A stretch of DNA of 64,000 nt from Thermoanaerobacterium sp. CMT5567-10. GTDB taxonomy: Bacteria; Bacillota; Thermoanaerobacteria; Thermoanaerobacterales; Thermoanaerobacteraceae. The notes beneath the pieces are model-generated. The model was not told the DNA's origin. It searched no databases and saw only the letters and a list, made by a program, of their open reading frames with translations. A program made the position numbers and the translations under genes. This document shows positions 43,706 to 53,627 of the stretch, piece after piece; within the stretch, counting starts at the first letter, position 1, and each line of letters begins with the position of its first letter. The stretch spans positions 434,001 through 498,000 of the forward strand of contig NZ_CP130558.2 of assembly GCF_030534315.2 (NCBI RefSeq), read 5' to 3'.

Positions 43706-44947
43706 ATGAAAAAATCAGCCGTATTCTTTTGCGTGCTATTTATCATTCTTCTCAGCATATCATCAGTCTTTGCTACAACAAACATTAAAGCAGAATTCAC
43801 AATTGGCAAAAGCGAATACACAATAAATGGCCAGACTTATACAATGGATGTGGCACCATACGTAAAAGATAATAGAACATTCCTGCCACTGCGCTATGTT
43901 GCATATGCAATTGGTGTAGAACCGCAGAATATTTCATTTAATAATGAAATCATAACTATAGATAAAGATAACAAAATCGTAAAGCTTAGTATAGATAGCA
44001 ATATTTTAAATATAAATGGCAGCACAGTTGAAATGGACACGAAAACAGAGATTATAAACAATCGGGTAATGGTGCCTATTTATTGGATATCTAAAGCTTT
44101 TAATATCGATATAAGCTGGGATCAATCAACATACACTGCAACGATAGATTATATTGGAGATACAAATAACAGTGCAAATGCCATCAGTTCTACCTTAGAA
44201 AATAATACCGCTTCCTTGTCATCCGTAAAAAACAACAGCACGTCAAATGATATAAGTAAAGAATTTAGCTGGCAGTATGGAAACATGACTTATAATTTAA
44301 AAGTTCAAATACCATCTGATATTTTAGATTGGGATAGAAAAATACCTAACATAATAGACACTTTTTACAGCAGCAATGGAGAAGAACAATCATCACAGCT
44401 TACATATATGTCTGATGAAATTAAAACCTTGGTTTTATCATGCTCGGAGTATGCCAACAATAATTATGTACCATGGGTCAATGAAGAATCTAATTATGAT
44501 TATATAGGAAATATTGCGAAAAATTTACTGCAGATAGCACAAAATAATGGATATGACACTTTTCATACTGCTGAATTTGTACAAAGTTTTGTAGAATCTA
44601 TACCATACAAAGTAACAGATACGCCACAACTTCCGGCACAGACTCTTGTAGATGGTGGAGACTGCAAAGACAAGTCAATACTTTTATCGTCTATATTAAA
44701 AAACTTAGGCTATAAAGTAGCATTGCTAGTATTTCCACCTCCACAGAATCAACAAGTTGGACACATGGCTGTTGGTGTAGCTTTTAACGATAACGAGATT
44801 CCATATGACCGCAATTATGATTTTACATACTATAACTTAGATGGAACAAAATATTACTTTACAGAGACTACAAGCCCTGGATGGCTGATTGGACAAATAA
44901 GTGATGTGCAGCTAGAACAAAGCGCTTATGTATATCCTGTATCTTAA
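43706..44947 (+). CDS. Transglutaminase-like protein with amine-oxidase N-domain repeats
   Basis: 413 residues. Signal peptide (KKSAVFFCVLFIILLSISSVFA). Two copper-amine-oxidase-N-like modules (~30-150: YTINGQTYTMDVAPYVKDNRTFLPLRYVAYAIGV; ILNINGSTVEMDTKTEIINNRVMVPIYWISKAFNIDISWD), a common wall-binding unit of thermophilic clostridia. A Ser/Asn-rich linker (~155-190) leads to a transglutaminase/protease core (~300-380) with Cys in DGGDCKDKSILLSSIL, His in GHMAVGV and Asp further on. Exported. The start ATG at 43706 is preceded by AAAGGA at long distance; the IS before it may have altered expression. Confidence 0.82.
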   Translation: MKKSAVFFCVLFIILLSISSVFATTNIKAEFTIGKSEYTINGQTYTMDVAPYVKDNRTFLPLRYVAYAIGVEPQNISFNNEIITIDKDNKIVKLSIDSNILNINGSTVEMDTKTEIINNRVMVPIYWISKAFNIDISWDQSTYTATIDYIGDTNNSANAISSTLENNTASLSSVKNNSTSNDISKEFSWQYGNMTYNLKVQIPSDILDWDRKIPNIIDTFYSSNGEEQSSQLTYMSDEIKTLVLSCSEYANNNYVPWVNEESNYDYIGNIAKNLLQIAQNNGYDTFHTAEFVQSFVESIPYKVTDTPQLPAQTLVDGGDCKDKSILLSSILKNLGYKVALLVFPPPQNQQVGHMAVGVAFNDNEIPYDRNYDFTYYNLDGTKYYFTETTSPGWLIGQISDVQLEQSAYVYPVS

Positions 44948-44980
44948 TCAAGTTTTATACTATTTACTAAAAATACAGTG

Positions 44981-45003
44981 AGCGGCCGTTTGGCCGCTTT
45001 CAT
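44981..45003. terminator. Bidirectional terminator
   Basis: AGCGGCC-GTTT-GGCCGCT (44981-44998) with TTT after it, between convergent genes. Confidence 0.75.
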
Positions 45004-45236
45004 CACACGTCTATAATCTTTTCATACAAATCCTGCATATCGTACTTTATATGCTCATCTCGCGCAATTTTCAAAAGTCTTAAGTATTCCTCCCTTGCAA
45101 AGTCATATTTCAACTGTGCAAGTTTTGTTTTAAGGTAGTTGTCTTTTTCAACTCTTTCAAGATACAATTCGCTTTCCTTAAGTCGCTTTAGTGCATTATC
45201 TATCTCTTGTAGAAGTTGTGCACTGTTATATTCCAT
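45003..45236 (-). CDS. Small coiled-coil protein of unknown function
   Basis: 77 residues, all helix and charged ([55 protein letters not shown]), likely a helical hairpin. No cysteine, no membrane part. Shine-Dalgarno AGAAGGTGG is good, so it is translated. It stands behind folC on the same strand. Function unknown. Confidence 0.72.
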   Translation of the reverse strand: MEYNSAQLLQEIDNALKRLKESELYLERVEKDNYLKTKLAQLKYDFAREEYLRLLKIARDEHIKYDMQDLYEKIIDV

Positions 45237-45286
45237 ACAACCACCTTCTGGAGACTATAGTTCTCTATATTATATTATTTAAATAT

Positions 45287-46564
45287 TTATTTTATTACAT
45301 TTTTTAAATACATCCTGACATACCCTATCATGTAAATGGAACCACAAAATAATATTAAATCATTTTTTCCTGCACGTTTTAAAGCTTCATTTATTGCATC
45401 ATCTATGTTTTCAAAATGCAATACATCATCATATGCAATTTTTTGTGATAATTCTTCTGCAGTGTAAGCCCTATCGCTTATGGGTTTTGTTGTTATTATA
45501 AGGTCTGCTTCAGGAACTATCAATTTTAACATACTATCTGTATCTTTGTCCTTCAGCATGCCAATGACAAGTATCAATCTATTATATGTGAATAAATTCA
45601 AAGCTTCCTTTAATACAGCCATGCCTTGGGGATTATGGGCACCATCTATTACGATTAATGGTAACTTACTGATAACTTCGATTCTTCCTGGCCACTTTGC
45701 ATTAATAAGTCCCCTTTTTATCACATCTTCACTAAAACTTATACCATATTGTTTTAGCTTCTCTACAGCCATAACAGCCAGTGAAGCATTGTAAACCTGA
45801 TGCTTTCCAATTATGCTTATCTTAAGATTTTTGTAATTTTTGTAGTCAAATACCTGATGATTGCTGTCAGATTCTTTAATTTTAACATCATTTGTATCCA
45901 TAACAGATAGGGATGCATTCTTAAGCCTAGAAACTTCCTCTATTACCTTAAGTGCCTCATCTTTTTGATAAAAACTAACGACTGTCCCATTTTCTTTTAT
46001 GATGCCAGCTTTTTCAAATGCTATCTTTTCTAAAGTATCTCCAAGCTTATCCATGTGGTCATAATCAATTGTTGTTATTACAGATACTAGCGATCTTTCT
46101 ATGACATTTGTAGCGTCAAAACGCCCTCCTAGCCCTACTTCTAGCACAACAAAATCAACATTTTCATCGCAAAAATATTTAAATGCAATTGCCGTGATTA
46201 TCTCAAATTCTGTAGGATGGTTATATCCTTCATCAACAATCTTTTCTATAATAGGTTTTATGTATTCAACGTAATATATCAACTTGTCTTTTGGAATATT
46301 TTGATTATTTATCCTCATCCTCTCTTCAAATTCTTCTAAATATGGAGATGTATAAAGACCTACTTTAAAACCTGCTTCAAGTAAAATACTATTTATAAAA
46401 GCACATGTTGAACCTTTTCCATTTGTCCCAGCTACATGAATAAATTTTAAATTGCTCTGTGGATTTCCCATATGTATAAGCAAGCGTTTTATATTTTCAA
46501 GGCCTAGTTTCATTCCAAACTTGTGTGTGTTATGAATATAATCTATTGCATCTTGATAATTCAT
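45287..46564 (-). CDS. folC: Folylpolyglutamate / dihydrofolate synthase
   Basis: 425 residues. Mur-ligase-type ATP site FIHVAGTNGKGSTCAFI (~40-56), then YTSPYLEEFEERMRIN, VLEVGLGGRFDATNVI, TTIDYDHMDKLGDTLEKIAFEKAGI with the carbamylated-Lys region, and the C-terminal GAHNPQGM motif (~315). It adds glutamate to folates and can also make dihydrofolate. Separated from the GNAT gene upstream by a terminator, so transcribed by itself. Confidence 0.94.
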   Translation of the reverse strand: MNYQDAIDYIHNTHKFGMKLGLENIKRLLIHMGNPQSNLKFIHVAGTNGKGSTCAFINSILLEAGFKVGLYTSPYLEEFEERMRINNQNIPKDKLIYYVEYIKPIIEKIVDEGYNHPTEFEIITAIAFKYFCDENVDFVVLEVGLGGRFDATNVIERSLVSVITTIDYDHMDKLGDTLEKIAFEKAGIIKENGTVVSFYQKDEALKVIEEVSRLKNASLSVMDTNDVKIKESDSNHQVFDYKNYKNLKISIIGKHQVYNASLAVMAVEKLKQYGISFSEDVIKRGLINAKWPGRIEVISKLPLIVIDGAHNPQGMAVLKEALNLFTYNRLILVIGMLKDKDTDSMLKLIVPEADLIITTKPISDRAYTAEELSQKIAYDDVLHFENIDDAINEALKRAGKNDLILFCGSIYMIGYVRMYLKNVIK

Positions 46565-46582
46565 ATTCTCATCCTCCGAAAT

Positions 46583-46616
46583 TCAAAACCCCAGACAAGA
46601 CATTTATTGTCTGGGG
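46583..46616 (-). terminator. Terminator between GNAT gene and folC
   Basis: 10-bp stem CCCCAGACAA/TTGTCTGGGG (46589-46616) followed by TTTTGAATTT on the minus strand. Confidence 0.78.
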
Positions 46617-46621
46617 ATGTT

Positions 46622-47158
46622 TTATAAAAATAATCCCATTAGTATTTCATCTACATATTCATTGCCGATTTTAAATTGTTTCCTTCTACGCCCTTCTTCT
46701 TCAAATCCATATTTTTTATACAAATGGATAGCTTTTGTATTGGAACTAAAAACACTCAAACATAATTTTTTATAGTTTCTTTTTCTAGCCCAATCAATCG
46801 TATATTCAAAAAGTTTCGACCCAATGCCGACATTCCTGTATTTAGCATCTATGCTTATGCCGATTTCACCTACATGTTGAACTTTAGGCGATCTGCCGCC
46901 ATAATACCTAAAAAGAGTAAGGCAGCCTACAATATTTCCTCCATAATCAGCTACCAGAATCAGGTCTTTCCCTCGGTCAAGTCGCTTTATCAATTGTTTT
47001 TCCTCTTCTTCTGACCACCCTAAATTTTCTGAAACCATGTATATTTTTTCTTTCCCGACGCTATCAAGCAGCTTCACTATTCCTTTGGCATCTCTCACAT
47101 TTGCTTCTCTTATCGTTAAAGTTGGATTTTTTTCTACCTTCTTGAATAGTGTAAACAT
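46622..47158 (-). CDS. GNAT-family N-acetyltransferase
   Basis: 178 residues. GNAT fold: IREANVRDAKGIVKLLDSV (beta1), VADYGGNIVGCLTLF, VGEIGISIDAKYRNVGIGSKLFEYTIDWARKRNYKKLCLSVFSSNTKAIHLYKKYGFEEEGRRR, with the acetyl-CoA loop R-x-x-G-I-G. It resembles RimI-like or phosphinothricin-type acetyltransferases; substrate unknown. It lies 28 bp behind valS and may be co-transcribed. Confidence 0.88.
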   Translation of the reverse strand: MFTLFKKVEKNPTLTIREANVRDAKGIVKLLDSVGKEKIYMVSENLGWSEEEEKQLIKRLDRGKDLILVADYGGNIVGCLTLFRYYGGRSPKVQHVGEIGISIDAKYRNVGIGSKLFEYTIDWARKRNYKKLCLSVFSSNTKAIHLYKKYGFEEEGRRRKQFKIGNEYVDEILMGLFL

Positions 47159-47186
47159 CCTATAACCTCCTATTGAGGCATCAAAA

Positions 47187-49823
47187 TCATTTCATTAAGT
47201 AGTCAATCCTATCATCTAAATTTTTAAGTATCTCAGTATACTTTTCGTACTTTTCCTTTTCTGCATCCACTACATGCTTTGGTGCCTTACTTATAAACTT
47301 TTCATTCTTAAGCATGCCTTCTGCGCGTTTTAACTCGCTAATTACACGCTCTCTCTCGCTTCTTAATCTTTCTATTTCAACTTTTATATCTATTAAATCC
47401 TCTAACGGCATGACAATCAATGTGCCTTCAACTGACCCAGACATAGCCTTTTGTGGAAGTTTATCTTTGTCTCTTTCATATATGACTTCACTAGCTCCGG
47501 CAAGTTTAGTAATATAATTCTCTCCATCTCTAAAAATTTTTATAACATCTTCCCTATCTGAGTTTATTATCACTCTTGCCTTTTTTGATGGTGATACTGA
47601 TGCTTCTGCTCTTAGATTCCTTATGGTTTTTATAGCATCCATTATAAGTATTGTATCCTTTGCCTCTTTTTCAAAATTCAAATCTTCTCTGTATTCTGGC
47701 CATTTGCTCAGCATAATCGTTTCACCATCATGTGGTATGTTCTTAAATATTTCCTCTGTTATAAAAGGCATGAATGGATGTAAAAGCCTTAACGTATTGT
47801 CTAGTACATACCTCAATACAGATTTTGTTTTTTTCTTAGCCTCTAAATCATCACCATAAAGCACAGGCTTGCTAAGCTCTATATACCAATCGCAGAACTC
47901 GCTCCAGAGAAAATCATACAATTTTCCTGCAGCTATTCCTAATTCATATTTTTCAAGGTTTTCCGTCACTTCTTTCACAACATTGTTTAATCTCGTTAAA
48001 ATCCATTTATCTGCAAGATTTAGATTTTCTAGATAAAGCGTTGTATCATCACTTGTTAGATTTAGCATTACGTATCTAGATGCATTCCACAGCTTATTAG
48101 CAAAGTTTCTGCTGGCTTCCAGCTTGTCATCGCTAAATCTCATATCATTTCCCGGTGCATTGCCTGTAATAAGAGTAAACCTGAGTGTATCAGCACCATA
48201 CTTATCTATAATTTCTAATGGATCAATGCCATTTCCCAGCGATTTACTCATTTTCCTGCCCTGAGAATCTCTAACAAGTCCGTGTATTAAAACGCGCTTG
48301 AAAGGCACCTCTTTCATGAATTCCAGGCTCATGAAAATCATTCTAGCTACCCAGAAGAATATTATGTCATATCCTGTAACAAGCACATCAGTGGGGAAGA
48401 AATATTTTAAGTCTTCCGTTTCATCAGGCCATCCCATCGTTGAAAAAGGCCATAATGCTGAGCTAAACCACGTATCCAGCACATCCTCGTCTTGATGTAT
48501 GTTTTTGCTACCGCACTGCTCACAACAAGTTGGATCATTTTTTGAAACAGTGACATAACCACAATCATCGCAATACCATGCAGGTATCCTATGACCCCAC
48601 CAAAGCTGCCTTGATATGCACCAATCCTTTATGTTGTTAAGCCAATTGAAATATATTTTTTCAAATCTTTCAGGTATGAATTCAATTTTACCTGTCCTTA
48701 CTGCTTCAAGTGCAGGCTTCGCCAGCGGTTCCATCTTTACAAACCATTGCTTTGATAAAAACGGCTCAACAGTCGTGTGACATCTATAGCAGTGCCCTAC
48801 ACTATGATTTAAGTCTTCTACTTTTTCCAGAAGTCCCATGTCTTTAAGTTCATCAACAATCTTTTTACGAGCTTCGTACCTATCTAGACCTGAATATTCA
48901 CCGCCGTTTTCATTTATCGTAGCATCCTCATTCATTATATTTATGAATTCTAGACCATGTCTTATTCCCATTTCGAAATCATTTGGATCATGCGCCGGCG
49001 TCACCTTGACAGCACCTGTTCCAAATGAAGGATCTACATAGTCATCTTCAATTATAGGAATCTCCCTTCCTACTATCGGGAGAATAAGTTTTTTTCCGTT
49101 TAATCCTTTATACCTATCATCATTAGGATTTACAGCTACTGCCACATCTCCCAGCATAGTTTCAGGCCTTGTAGTAGCGATCGTAACATATCCATCTTCA
49201 CCTTTTACAGGATACCTGATATACCAAAGATGTCCAGACTCATCTTCATGTTCTACTTCAGCGTCTGATAATGCAGTTTTACAGCTAGGACACCAGTTTA
49301 TTATCCTGTCTCCACGATATATAAGCCCTTTTTTATAAAGCGCAACAAAAACTTCTCTGACCGCTTTTGACAAAGCCTCATCCATCGTAAATCTTTTTCT
49401 CGTCCAGTCACAAGAAGAACCTAGTTTTTTTAGCTGATCCAAAATTCGGTTTTCATATTTTTCCTTCCATTGCCATGCCCTTTCTAAAAACTTTTCCCTG
49501 CCTATATCTCTTTTAGTAAGTCCTGTCTCTTCTTTTATTTTATCAAGAACTTTTACTTCTGTTGCAATACTGGCATGATCCGACCCCGGTATCCAAAGAG
49601 CAACATATCCCTGCATCCTTTTCCACCTTATGATTATGTCCTGCATAGTGTTGTCCAGTGCATGTCCCATGTGCAGTTGCCCTGTAATGTTAGGCGGTGG
49701 TATGACTATTGTAAATGGTTTTTTGCTATAATCAATTTTTGGGGTAAAGTACCCTTTCTCCATCCATTCATTGTATATTCTATCTTCAAATTCTTTTGGA
49801 TTGTACGTCTTTGCAATATCCAT
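47187..49823 (-). CDS. valS: Valyl-tRNA synthetase
   Basis: 878 residues, full length. Class I signatures: [15 protein letters not shown] (HIGH-like) and KMSKSLGNG (KMSKS). The CP1 editing domain (~190-380) holds [17 protein letters not shown] and HDPNDFEMG. Zn-type cysteines CRCH/CDDC..CEQCG occur. The C-terminal ~65 residues form a coiled-coil tRNA arm. It charges tRNA-Val with editing of threonine. A T-box leader precedes it. Confidence 0.97.
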   Translation of the reverse strand: MDIAKTYNPKEFEDRIYNEWMEKGYFTPKIDYSKKPFTIVIPPPNITGQLHMGHALDNTMQDIIIRWKRMQGYVALWIPGSDHASIATEVKVLDKIKEETGLTKRDIGREKFLERAWQWKEKYENRILDQLKKLGSSCDWTRKRFTMDEALSKAVREVFVALYKKGLIYRGDRIINWCPSCKTALSDAEVEHEDESGHLWYIRYPVKGEDGYVTIATTRPETMLGDVAVAVNPNDDRYKGLNGKKLILPIVGREIPIIEDDYVDPSFGTGAVKVTPAHDPNDFEMGIRHGLEFINIMNEDATINENGGEYSGLDRYEARKKIVDELKDMGLLEKVEDLNHSVGHCYRCHTTVEPFLSKQWFVKMEPLAKPALEAVRTGKIEFIPERFEKIYFNWLNNIKDWCISRQLWWGHRIPAWYCDDCGYVTVSKNDPTCCEQCGSKNIHQDEDVLDTWFSSALWPFSTMGWPDETEDLKYFFPTDVLVTGYDIIFFWVARMIFMSLEFMKEVPFKRVLIHGLVRDSQGRKMSKSLGNGIDPLEIIDKYGADTLRFTLITGNAPGNDMRFSDDKLEASRNFANKLWNASRYVMLNLTSDDTTLYLENLNLADKWILTRLNNVVKEVTENLEKYELGIAAGKLYDFLWSEFCDWYIELSKPVLYGDDLEAKKKTKSVLRYVLDNTLRLLHPFMPFITEEIFKNIPHDGETIMLSKWPEYREDLNFEKEAKDTILIMDAIKTIRNLRAEASVSPSKKARVIINSDREDVIKIFRDGENYITKLAGASEVIYERDKDKLPQKAMSGSVEGTLIVMPLEDLIDIKVEIERLRSERERVISELKRAEGMLKNEKFISKAPKHVVDAEKEKYEKYTEILKNLDDRIDYLMK

Positions 49824-49858
49824 TTTTATCTCCTTTCAAGTTTTTATTTTTAAGTAAA

Positions 49859-50075
49859 ATAAAAAAACCTTTCCCAAAAGGGCGAAGGTTTTCCGCGGTA
49901 CCACCTTATTTTATAACTTAAGCTATATCGGGCAAACCCGTTTAAGCCTACTTACATTTCAGCTTACATGCTCCAGTGCTACCTTCAATGTACCTAACGA
50001 TAAGGAAACCTTTCAGCCTTAGGGAATCCCTCTCTTTTATCTGATACATTTACTCCTCACTATCATGGCAAGAAT
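49859..50075 (-). promoter_or_regulatory. T-box riboswitch of valS
   Basis: Minus-strand leader with the T-box core GGTGGTACCGCGG (near 49893-49905) and a terminator hairpin AAACCTT..AAGGTTTTTTT just before valS. Stem I lies at ~49960-50070; a plausible specifier codon GTA (Val) stands in GAAGGTAGCAC. Uncharged tRNA-Val would pair there and stabilise the antiterminator. Confidence 0.92.
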
Positions 50076-50090
50076 ATGTTATTAATATAT

Positions 50091-50119
50091 AATATATACA
50101 TTAACCAGCAAATTGTCAA
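50091..50119 (-). promoter_or_regulatory. valS promoter
   Basis: Minus strand -35 TTGACA (50119-50114), 17-bp spacer, -10 TATATT (50096-50091). It fits the start of the T-box leader. Confidence 0.7.
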
Positions 50120-50128
50120 TATCACTAT

Positions 50129-50160
50129 TTGTTAACCAACTATAAAATTTAAGTTGACAA
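50129..50160. promoter_or_regulatory. BirA-type operator of bioY
   Basis: TTGTTAACC (50129-50137) and AGTTGACAA (50152-50160) face each other over 14 bp, matching the biotin-repressor pattern TTGTTAACC-N14/16-GGTTAACAA at 16 of 18 positions. It overlaps the bioY -35 box. Confidence 0.75.
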
Positions 50161-50183
50161 ATATAGATTATATCATTTATAAT
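50154..50183 (+). promoter_or_regulatory. bioY promoter
   Basis: -35 TTGACA (50154-50159), 18-bp spacer, -10 TATAAT (50178-50183). The -35 lies in the right half of the BirA-type site, so biotin-loaded BirA would block RNA polymerase. Confidence 0.75.
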
Positions 50184-50216
50184 TATAAATAAATTTGCAA
50201 AGGCGAGGTGAATAAT

Positions 50217-50783
50217 TTGATAGTACATAATGACAATTCTATCTTTTCATTAAAAAAGATGACACTTGCATCTATGTTTGCTTCTATCACAATTGTCATG
50301 AGCTTTATAAGTATACCGCTGCCTTTTTCGCCAGTGCCTATAACAGGCCAAACATTTGCATTAATGTTGTCTGGAAGCCTATTAGATCCTATCACGTCAT
50401 TATTCAGCATGATTATCTATCTTGCACTTGGTGCGATTGGTATTCCTGTTTTTGCAGGATTTCATGGCGGTATTAGCGTACTGTTAGGTCCTACAGGCGG
50501 TTACCTAATTGCTATGCCAATAGCTTCTTTTGTCATATCTTTACTTGTGAGAATAGGAAACATCAACTTTTTTAAATTAATATTGGCAAATATTATTGGC
50601 GGTATATTGATTGTATATGCGCTAGGCGTTTTGCAGCTAAGTGTTGTGGCTGGGTTGGAAATTAAAAAAGCAGTCCTATTAGGAGCAGTACCATACTTAT
50701 TAGGTGATTTTATAAAAGTTTTAATATCTTCATATCTATCTCTAAAATTAAGACCTGTTTTAAAAATGTATACAGATAAGTAA
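50217..50783 (+). CDS. bioY: Biotin transporter BioY
   Basis: 188 residues. ECF S-component with six helices; signatures ISIPLPFSPVPITGQTFALMLSGSLL and GGISVLLGPTGGYLIAMPIASF are typical of BioY. It takes up biotin, alone or with a shared energising module (EcfAA'T) encoded elsewhere. Start TTG at 50217 is preceded by GAGGTG. The promoter carries a BirA-type operator. Confidence 0.94.
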   Translation: MIVHNDNSIFSLKKMTLASMFASITIVMSFISIPLPFSPVPITGQTFALMLSGSLLDPITSLFSMIIYLALGAIGIPVFAGFHGGISVLLGPTGGYLIAMPIASFVISLLVRIGNINFFKLILANIIGGILIVYALGVLQLSVVAGLEIKKAVLLGAVPYLLGDFIKVLISSYLSLKLRPVLKMYTDK

Positions 50784-50818
50784 AAATACTGAAAGCTAGT
50801 ACTTTCAGTATTTTTACG
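50782..50818. terminator. Bidirectional terminator between bioY and larC
   Basis: 14-bp perfect stem AAAAATACTGAAAG/CTTTCAGTATTTTT with a 6-nt loop. T runs on both strands; it ends both converging transcripts. Confidence 0.88.
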
Positions 50819-51985
50819 TGATATTTTCATCTTCATAATCTTTTAAAATTTTTAAGACTGATAATATAGAAAGCCCGGTTTTTTCAGCAATAGCTTTTAC
50901 ATCGTCTGATTCAGGATGTGATTTTAGGAGTTTGCCATCCATATAACCCATTTTAACTCTTACATTACCAATAGGTGTCTTTACAGTTTTAAATTCCCTT
51001 TGAAGTGCATATCTATTTACTTTATACTCTCTTATGCCAAATGTAGATGTTTCTTCGAATATTATCTTTCGCAGTAAATCTGCCATCTCTTCTTTACAAA
51101 GCACAGAAAGCATATTTGCAGGTCTTTGCTTTTTCATAAATATTGGAGTAATATAAACATCCAAAGCTCCGTTTTTAAGAAGTCTATCAAATATATATTG
51201 ATAATATTCCGGACTCATGTCATCTATGTTCGTTTCAAGAACAGTAAGATTTTCTACTTTTTTTTTACATCTATCGTGCCTATCATCGTCCTTAAAACAT
51301 TTGGAATCTCAAAGTCCTTAAATCCAGCACCGTATCCTATTGAATCGATCTTCACTTCTGGAATCGTTCCAAATTCATCAGCTATTGTTTTTGCTATAGC
51401 TGCACCTGTAGGCGTTACAAGCTCTCCACTTATTCCATTGTCATACACCGGTATACCCTTTAAAAGCTCCGCTGTTGCCGGTGCAGGTACAGGTATCACA
51501 CCATGCTGGCTATTTACAAAGCCTGATCCTACAGGAAGTTTTGAAAAAATTATCTTATCTGGTGCAATCATATTTATAAGCACAGATGTCCCAACTATAT
51601 CGATTATAGAATCAACTGCACCGACTTCATGAAAGTGAACTTCCTCAGGCGACATCCCATGCACTTTGCCTTCAGCATCTGCTAAATTGCGAAATATCTT
51701 AAGACTCATTTCTTTTACATCATCATTCAGCGAACTTCGATTTATGATATTCTCTATATCTTTCATAGTTCTATGATGATGGTGATGGTCATCATAATTA
51801 ACTTTGAAAGTATTTGCAGTTATGCCATTTTTCTTTGCGCTTCCAAATTCTAAATCATATCCATCAAGTGGCAATTTACTTAATTCGCCTTTAAATTTAT
51901 CAATATCGATACCATGGCTAAGAAGAGATGAAATTGTCATATCACCAGAAATTCCTGCAAAGCAATCAAAGTATAGAAATCTCAT
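50814..51985 (-). CDS. larC: Nickel pincer cofactor biosynthesis protein LarC (-1 frameshift)
   Basis: Two frames: LarC1 51254-51985 (243 codons: MRFLYFDCFAGISGDM.., DDHHHHHRTMKDIENII, EEVHFHEVGAVDSIIDIVG, VATPTGAA-like LVTPTGAAIAKTI) and LarC2 50814-51218 onward (TNIDDMSPEYYQYIFDRLLKNGALDVYITP..MKKQRPA). They meet at an A9-G run where A AAA AAG (51263-51257) precedes a frame-0 TAG; a -1 slip gives VENLTVLETNIDDMS and a 390-residue protein, the usual LarC size. LarC inserts nickel into the pincer cofactor with CTP use. Programmed frameshifting in larC is known in Lactobacillus. Confidence 0.88.
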
Positions 51986-51989
51986 ATCA

Positions 51990-52742
51990 TTACTCTCCTA
52001 TCTTGTTTATTAAACTTGCTGAATAAGCTGCACCAAACCCATTATCGATGTTCACTACGCTGACACCGCTGGAGCATGAATTAAGCATAGCAAGCAGTGC
52101 AGAAAGTCCATGAAAATTAGCTCCATATCCCACGCTTGTTGGAACTGCGATAATTGGACAAGCCACAAGCCCTCCGACTACAGTAGGTAGTGCACCTTCC
52201 ATTCCTGCTATACATATTATGACTCTAAATTTTCTCAATTCTTCAACTTTGCTCATCAATCTGTGTATTCCAGCTACACCTACATCATATATACGCTTTA
52301 CAGAATTCCCCATAAGTTCTGCCGTTACAGCAGCTTCTTCAGCAACAGGCAAGTCAGATGTACCTGCTGCCACAACACCGATAACACCTTTTGTAGGCAT
52401 TATCTCTTCTGATTTAATCGATATAATCCTCGCCACATCGTAATAAACTGCCTTATCGCATACTTCCTTCAATGCTTCAAAGTGTTCAATAGACGCCCTA
52501 GTACCTAAAACATTGCTTCCCCTTTCATACATCCTAAGCGCTATTTCCTTAACCTGTTCAGGCGTCTTACCTTCACAGTAAATGACTTCAGGGAAACCTC
52601 GTCTAACTTCTCTATTGTAGTCAATCTTTGCAAACCCTAAATCTTCGTATGGAAGCTTTTTTAATATATCAACTGCCTCATTTAATCCTATATAGCCATT
52701 TTCATATTTTTTAAGAACGTCCCTTATTACGTTATCGTACAT
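51990..52742 (-). CDS. larB: Nickel pincer cofactor biosynthesis protein LarB
   Basis: 250 residues. The C-terminal ~120 residues are a PurE-like domain (GVIGVVAAGTSDLPVAEEAAVTAELMG, MEGALPTVVGGLVACPIIAVPTSVGYG). The N-terminal part DVLKKYENGYIGLNEAVDILKKLPYEDLGFAKIDYNREVRRGFPEVIYCEGKT is typical of LarB. It carboxylates and adenylates-hydrolyses nicotinic acid adenine dinucleotide to start the pincer. It overlaps larE by 11 bp and precedes larC by 4 bp: one operon. Confidence 0.94.
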   Translation of the reverse strand: MYDNVIRDVLKKYENGYIGLNEAVDILKKLPYEDLGFAKIDYNREVRRGFPEVIYCEGKTPEQVKEIALRMYERGSNVLGTRASIEHFEALKEVCDKAVYYDVARIISIKSEEIMPTKGVIGVVAAGTSDLPVAEEAAVTAELMGNSVKRIYDVGVAGIHRLMSKVEELRKFRVIICIAGMEGALPTVVGGLVACPIIAVPTSVGYGANFHGLSALLAMLNSCSSGVSVVNIDNGFGAAYSASLINKIGE

Positions 52743-53559
52743 TATTTATCAGCTCCGATATTGCTTCATTCATACTGCCTGTTCTATAACCTTCAAGATC
52801 AAGTGAAACATATTTAAAGCCTATTTCTTTCAATTTTGATACAACTTTTTTCCTGATGTTTTCATCCATCATCATATTAATCTGATCTGGATTAAGTTCT
52901 ATTCTGGCAATATCGCCATGGTGCCTCACTCTAAATCCCACAAAGCCCAATTTTAAAAGGTATTCTTCTGATTTTTCAACCATCGACAATTTCTCACTTG
53001 TTATCTCTTGTCCATAAGGAAAGCGGGATGAAAGACAGGCATAAGCAGGTTTGTTCCATGTAGGAAGACCTAAATTCTTTGACATCTCCCTTATATCGTC
53101 CTTCGTAAAGCCACATTCTAAAAGAGGGCTTTTGACACCTAATTCTTTTGCTGCACGCCTACCCGGTCTAAAATCTCCCGTATCATCAGCATTTGTTCCA
53201 TCTAAAACATACTCTATTCCTTCATCATCAGCAACTTTTTTAAGCTTAGAAAACAATTCGCTTTTACAGTAATAACATCTATCTATAGGATTTTTGGAAA
53301 ATCCCTCTATTTCAAGTTCCTCAGATTTTATTATTTTATGTCTTATACCAATCTCCTTTGCTAGCTCCAGAGCTTCTTTAAATTCTCTTTCCGGATATGT
53401 AGATGATGTGGCTGTAACAGCTAAACAACTATCATTTAGCACATCTTTGCAAACTTTAGCAAGAAAAGTGCTATCAACTCCACCTGAAAATGCTATGACA
53501 GCACTTCCAAGTTCCTTTATATACTTTTTTAAATTCTCATATTTTTCTTCTAGTCTCAT
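52732..53559 (-). CDS. larE: ATP-dependent sacrificial sulfur transferase LarE
   Basis: 275 residues. PP-loop VIAFSGGVDSTFLA (~21-34), DRCYYCKSELF, LDGTNADDTGDFRPGRRAAKE, and Cys175 in KPAYACLSSR, the position of the sulfur-donating Cys in Lactobacillus LarE. It adenylates the pyridine carboxylates and gives its Cys sulfur, or works with an Fe-S cluster in three-Cys versions; both CYYC and ACLSSR cysteines exist here. First gene of the larEBC operon. Start at 53559 follows GGAGGT. No larA or nickel uptake gene is in the window. Confidence 0.93.
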   Translation of the reverse strand: MRLEEKYENLKKYIKELGSAVIAFSGGVDSTFLAKVCKDVLNDSCLAVTATSSTYPEREFKEALELAKEIGIRHKIIKSEELEIEGFSKNPIDRCYYCKSELFSKLKKVADDEGIEYVLDGTNADDTGDFRPGRRAAKELGVKSPLLECGFTKDDIREMSKNLGLPTWNKPAYACLSSRFPYGQEITSEKLSMVEKSEEYLLKLGFVGFRVRHHGDIARIELNPDQINMMMDENIRKKVVSKLKEIGFKYVSLDLEGYRTGSMNEAISELINNVR

Positions 53560-53627
53560 AACCATACCTCCTCAAAAAATATAACATAAAAATTCCAAAA
53601 ATCAAAACTGCAAAATTATAAAACAAT

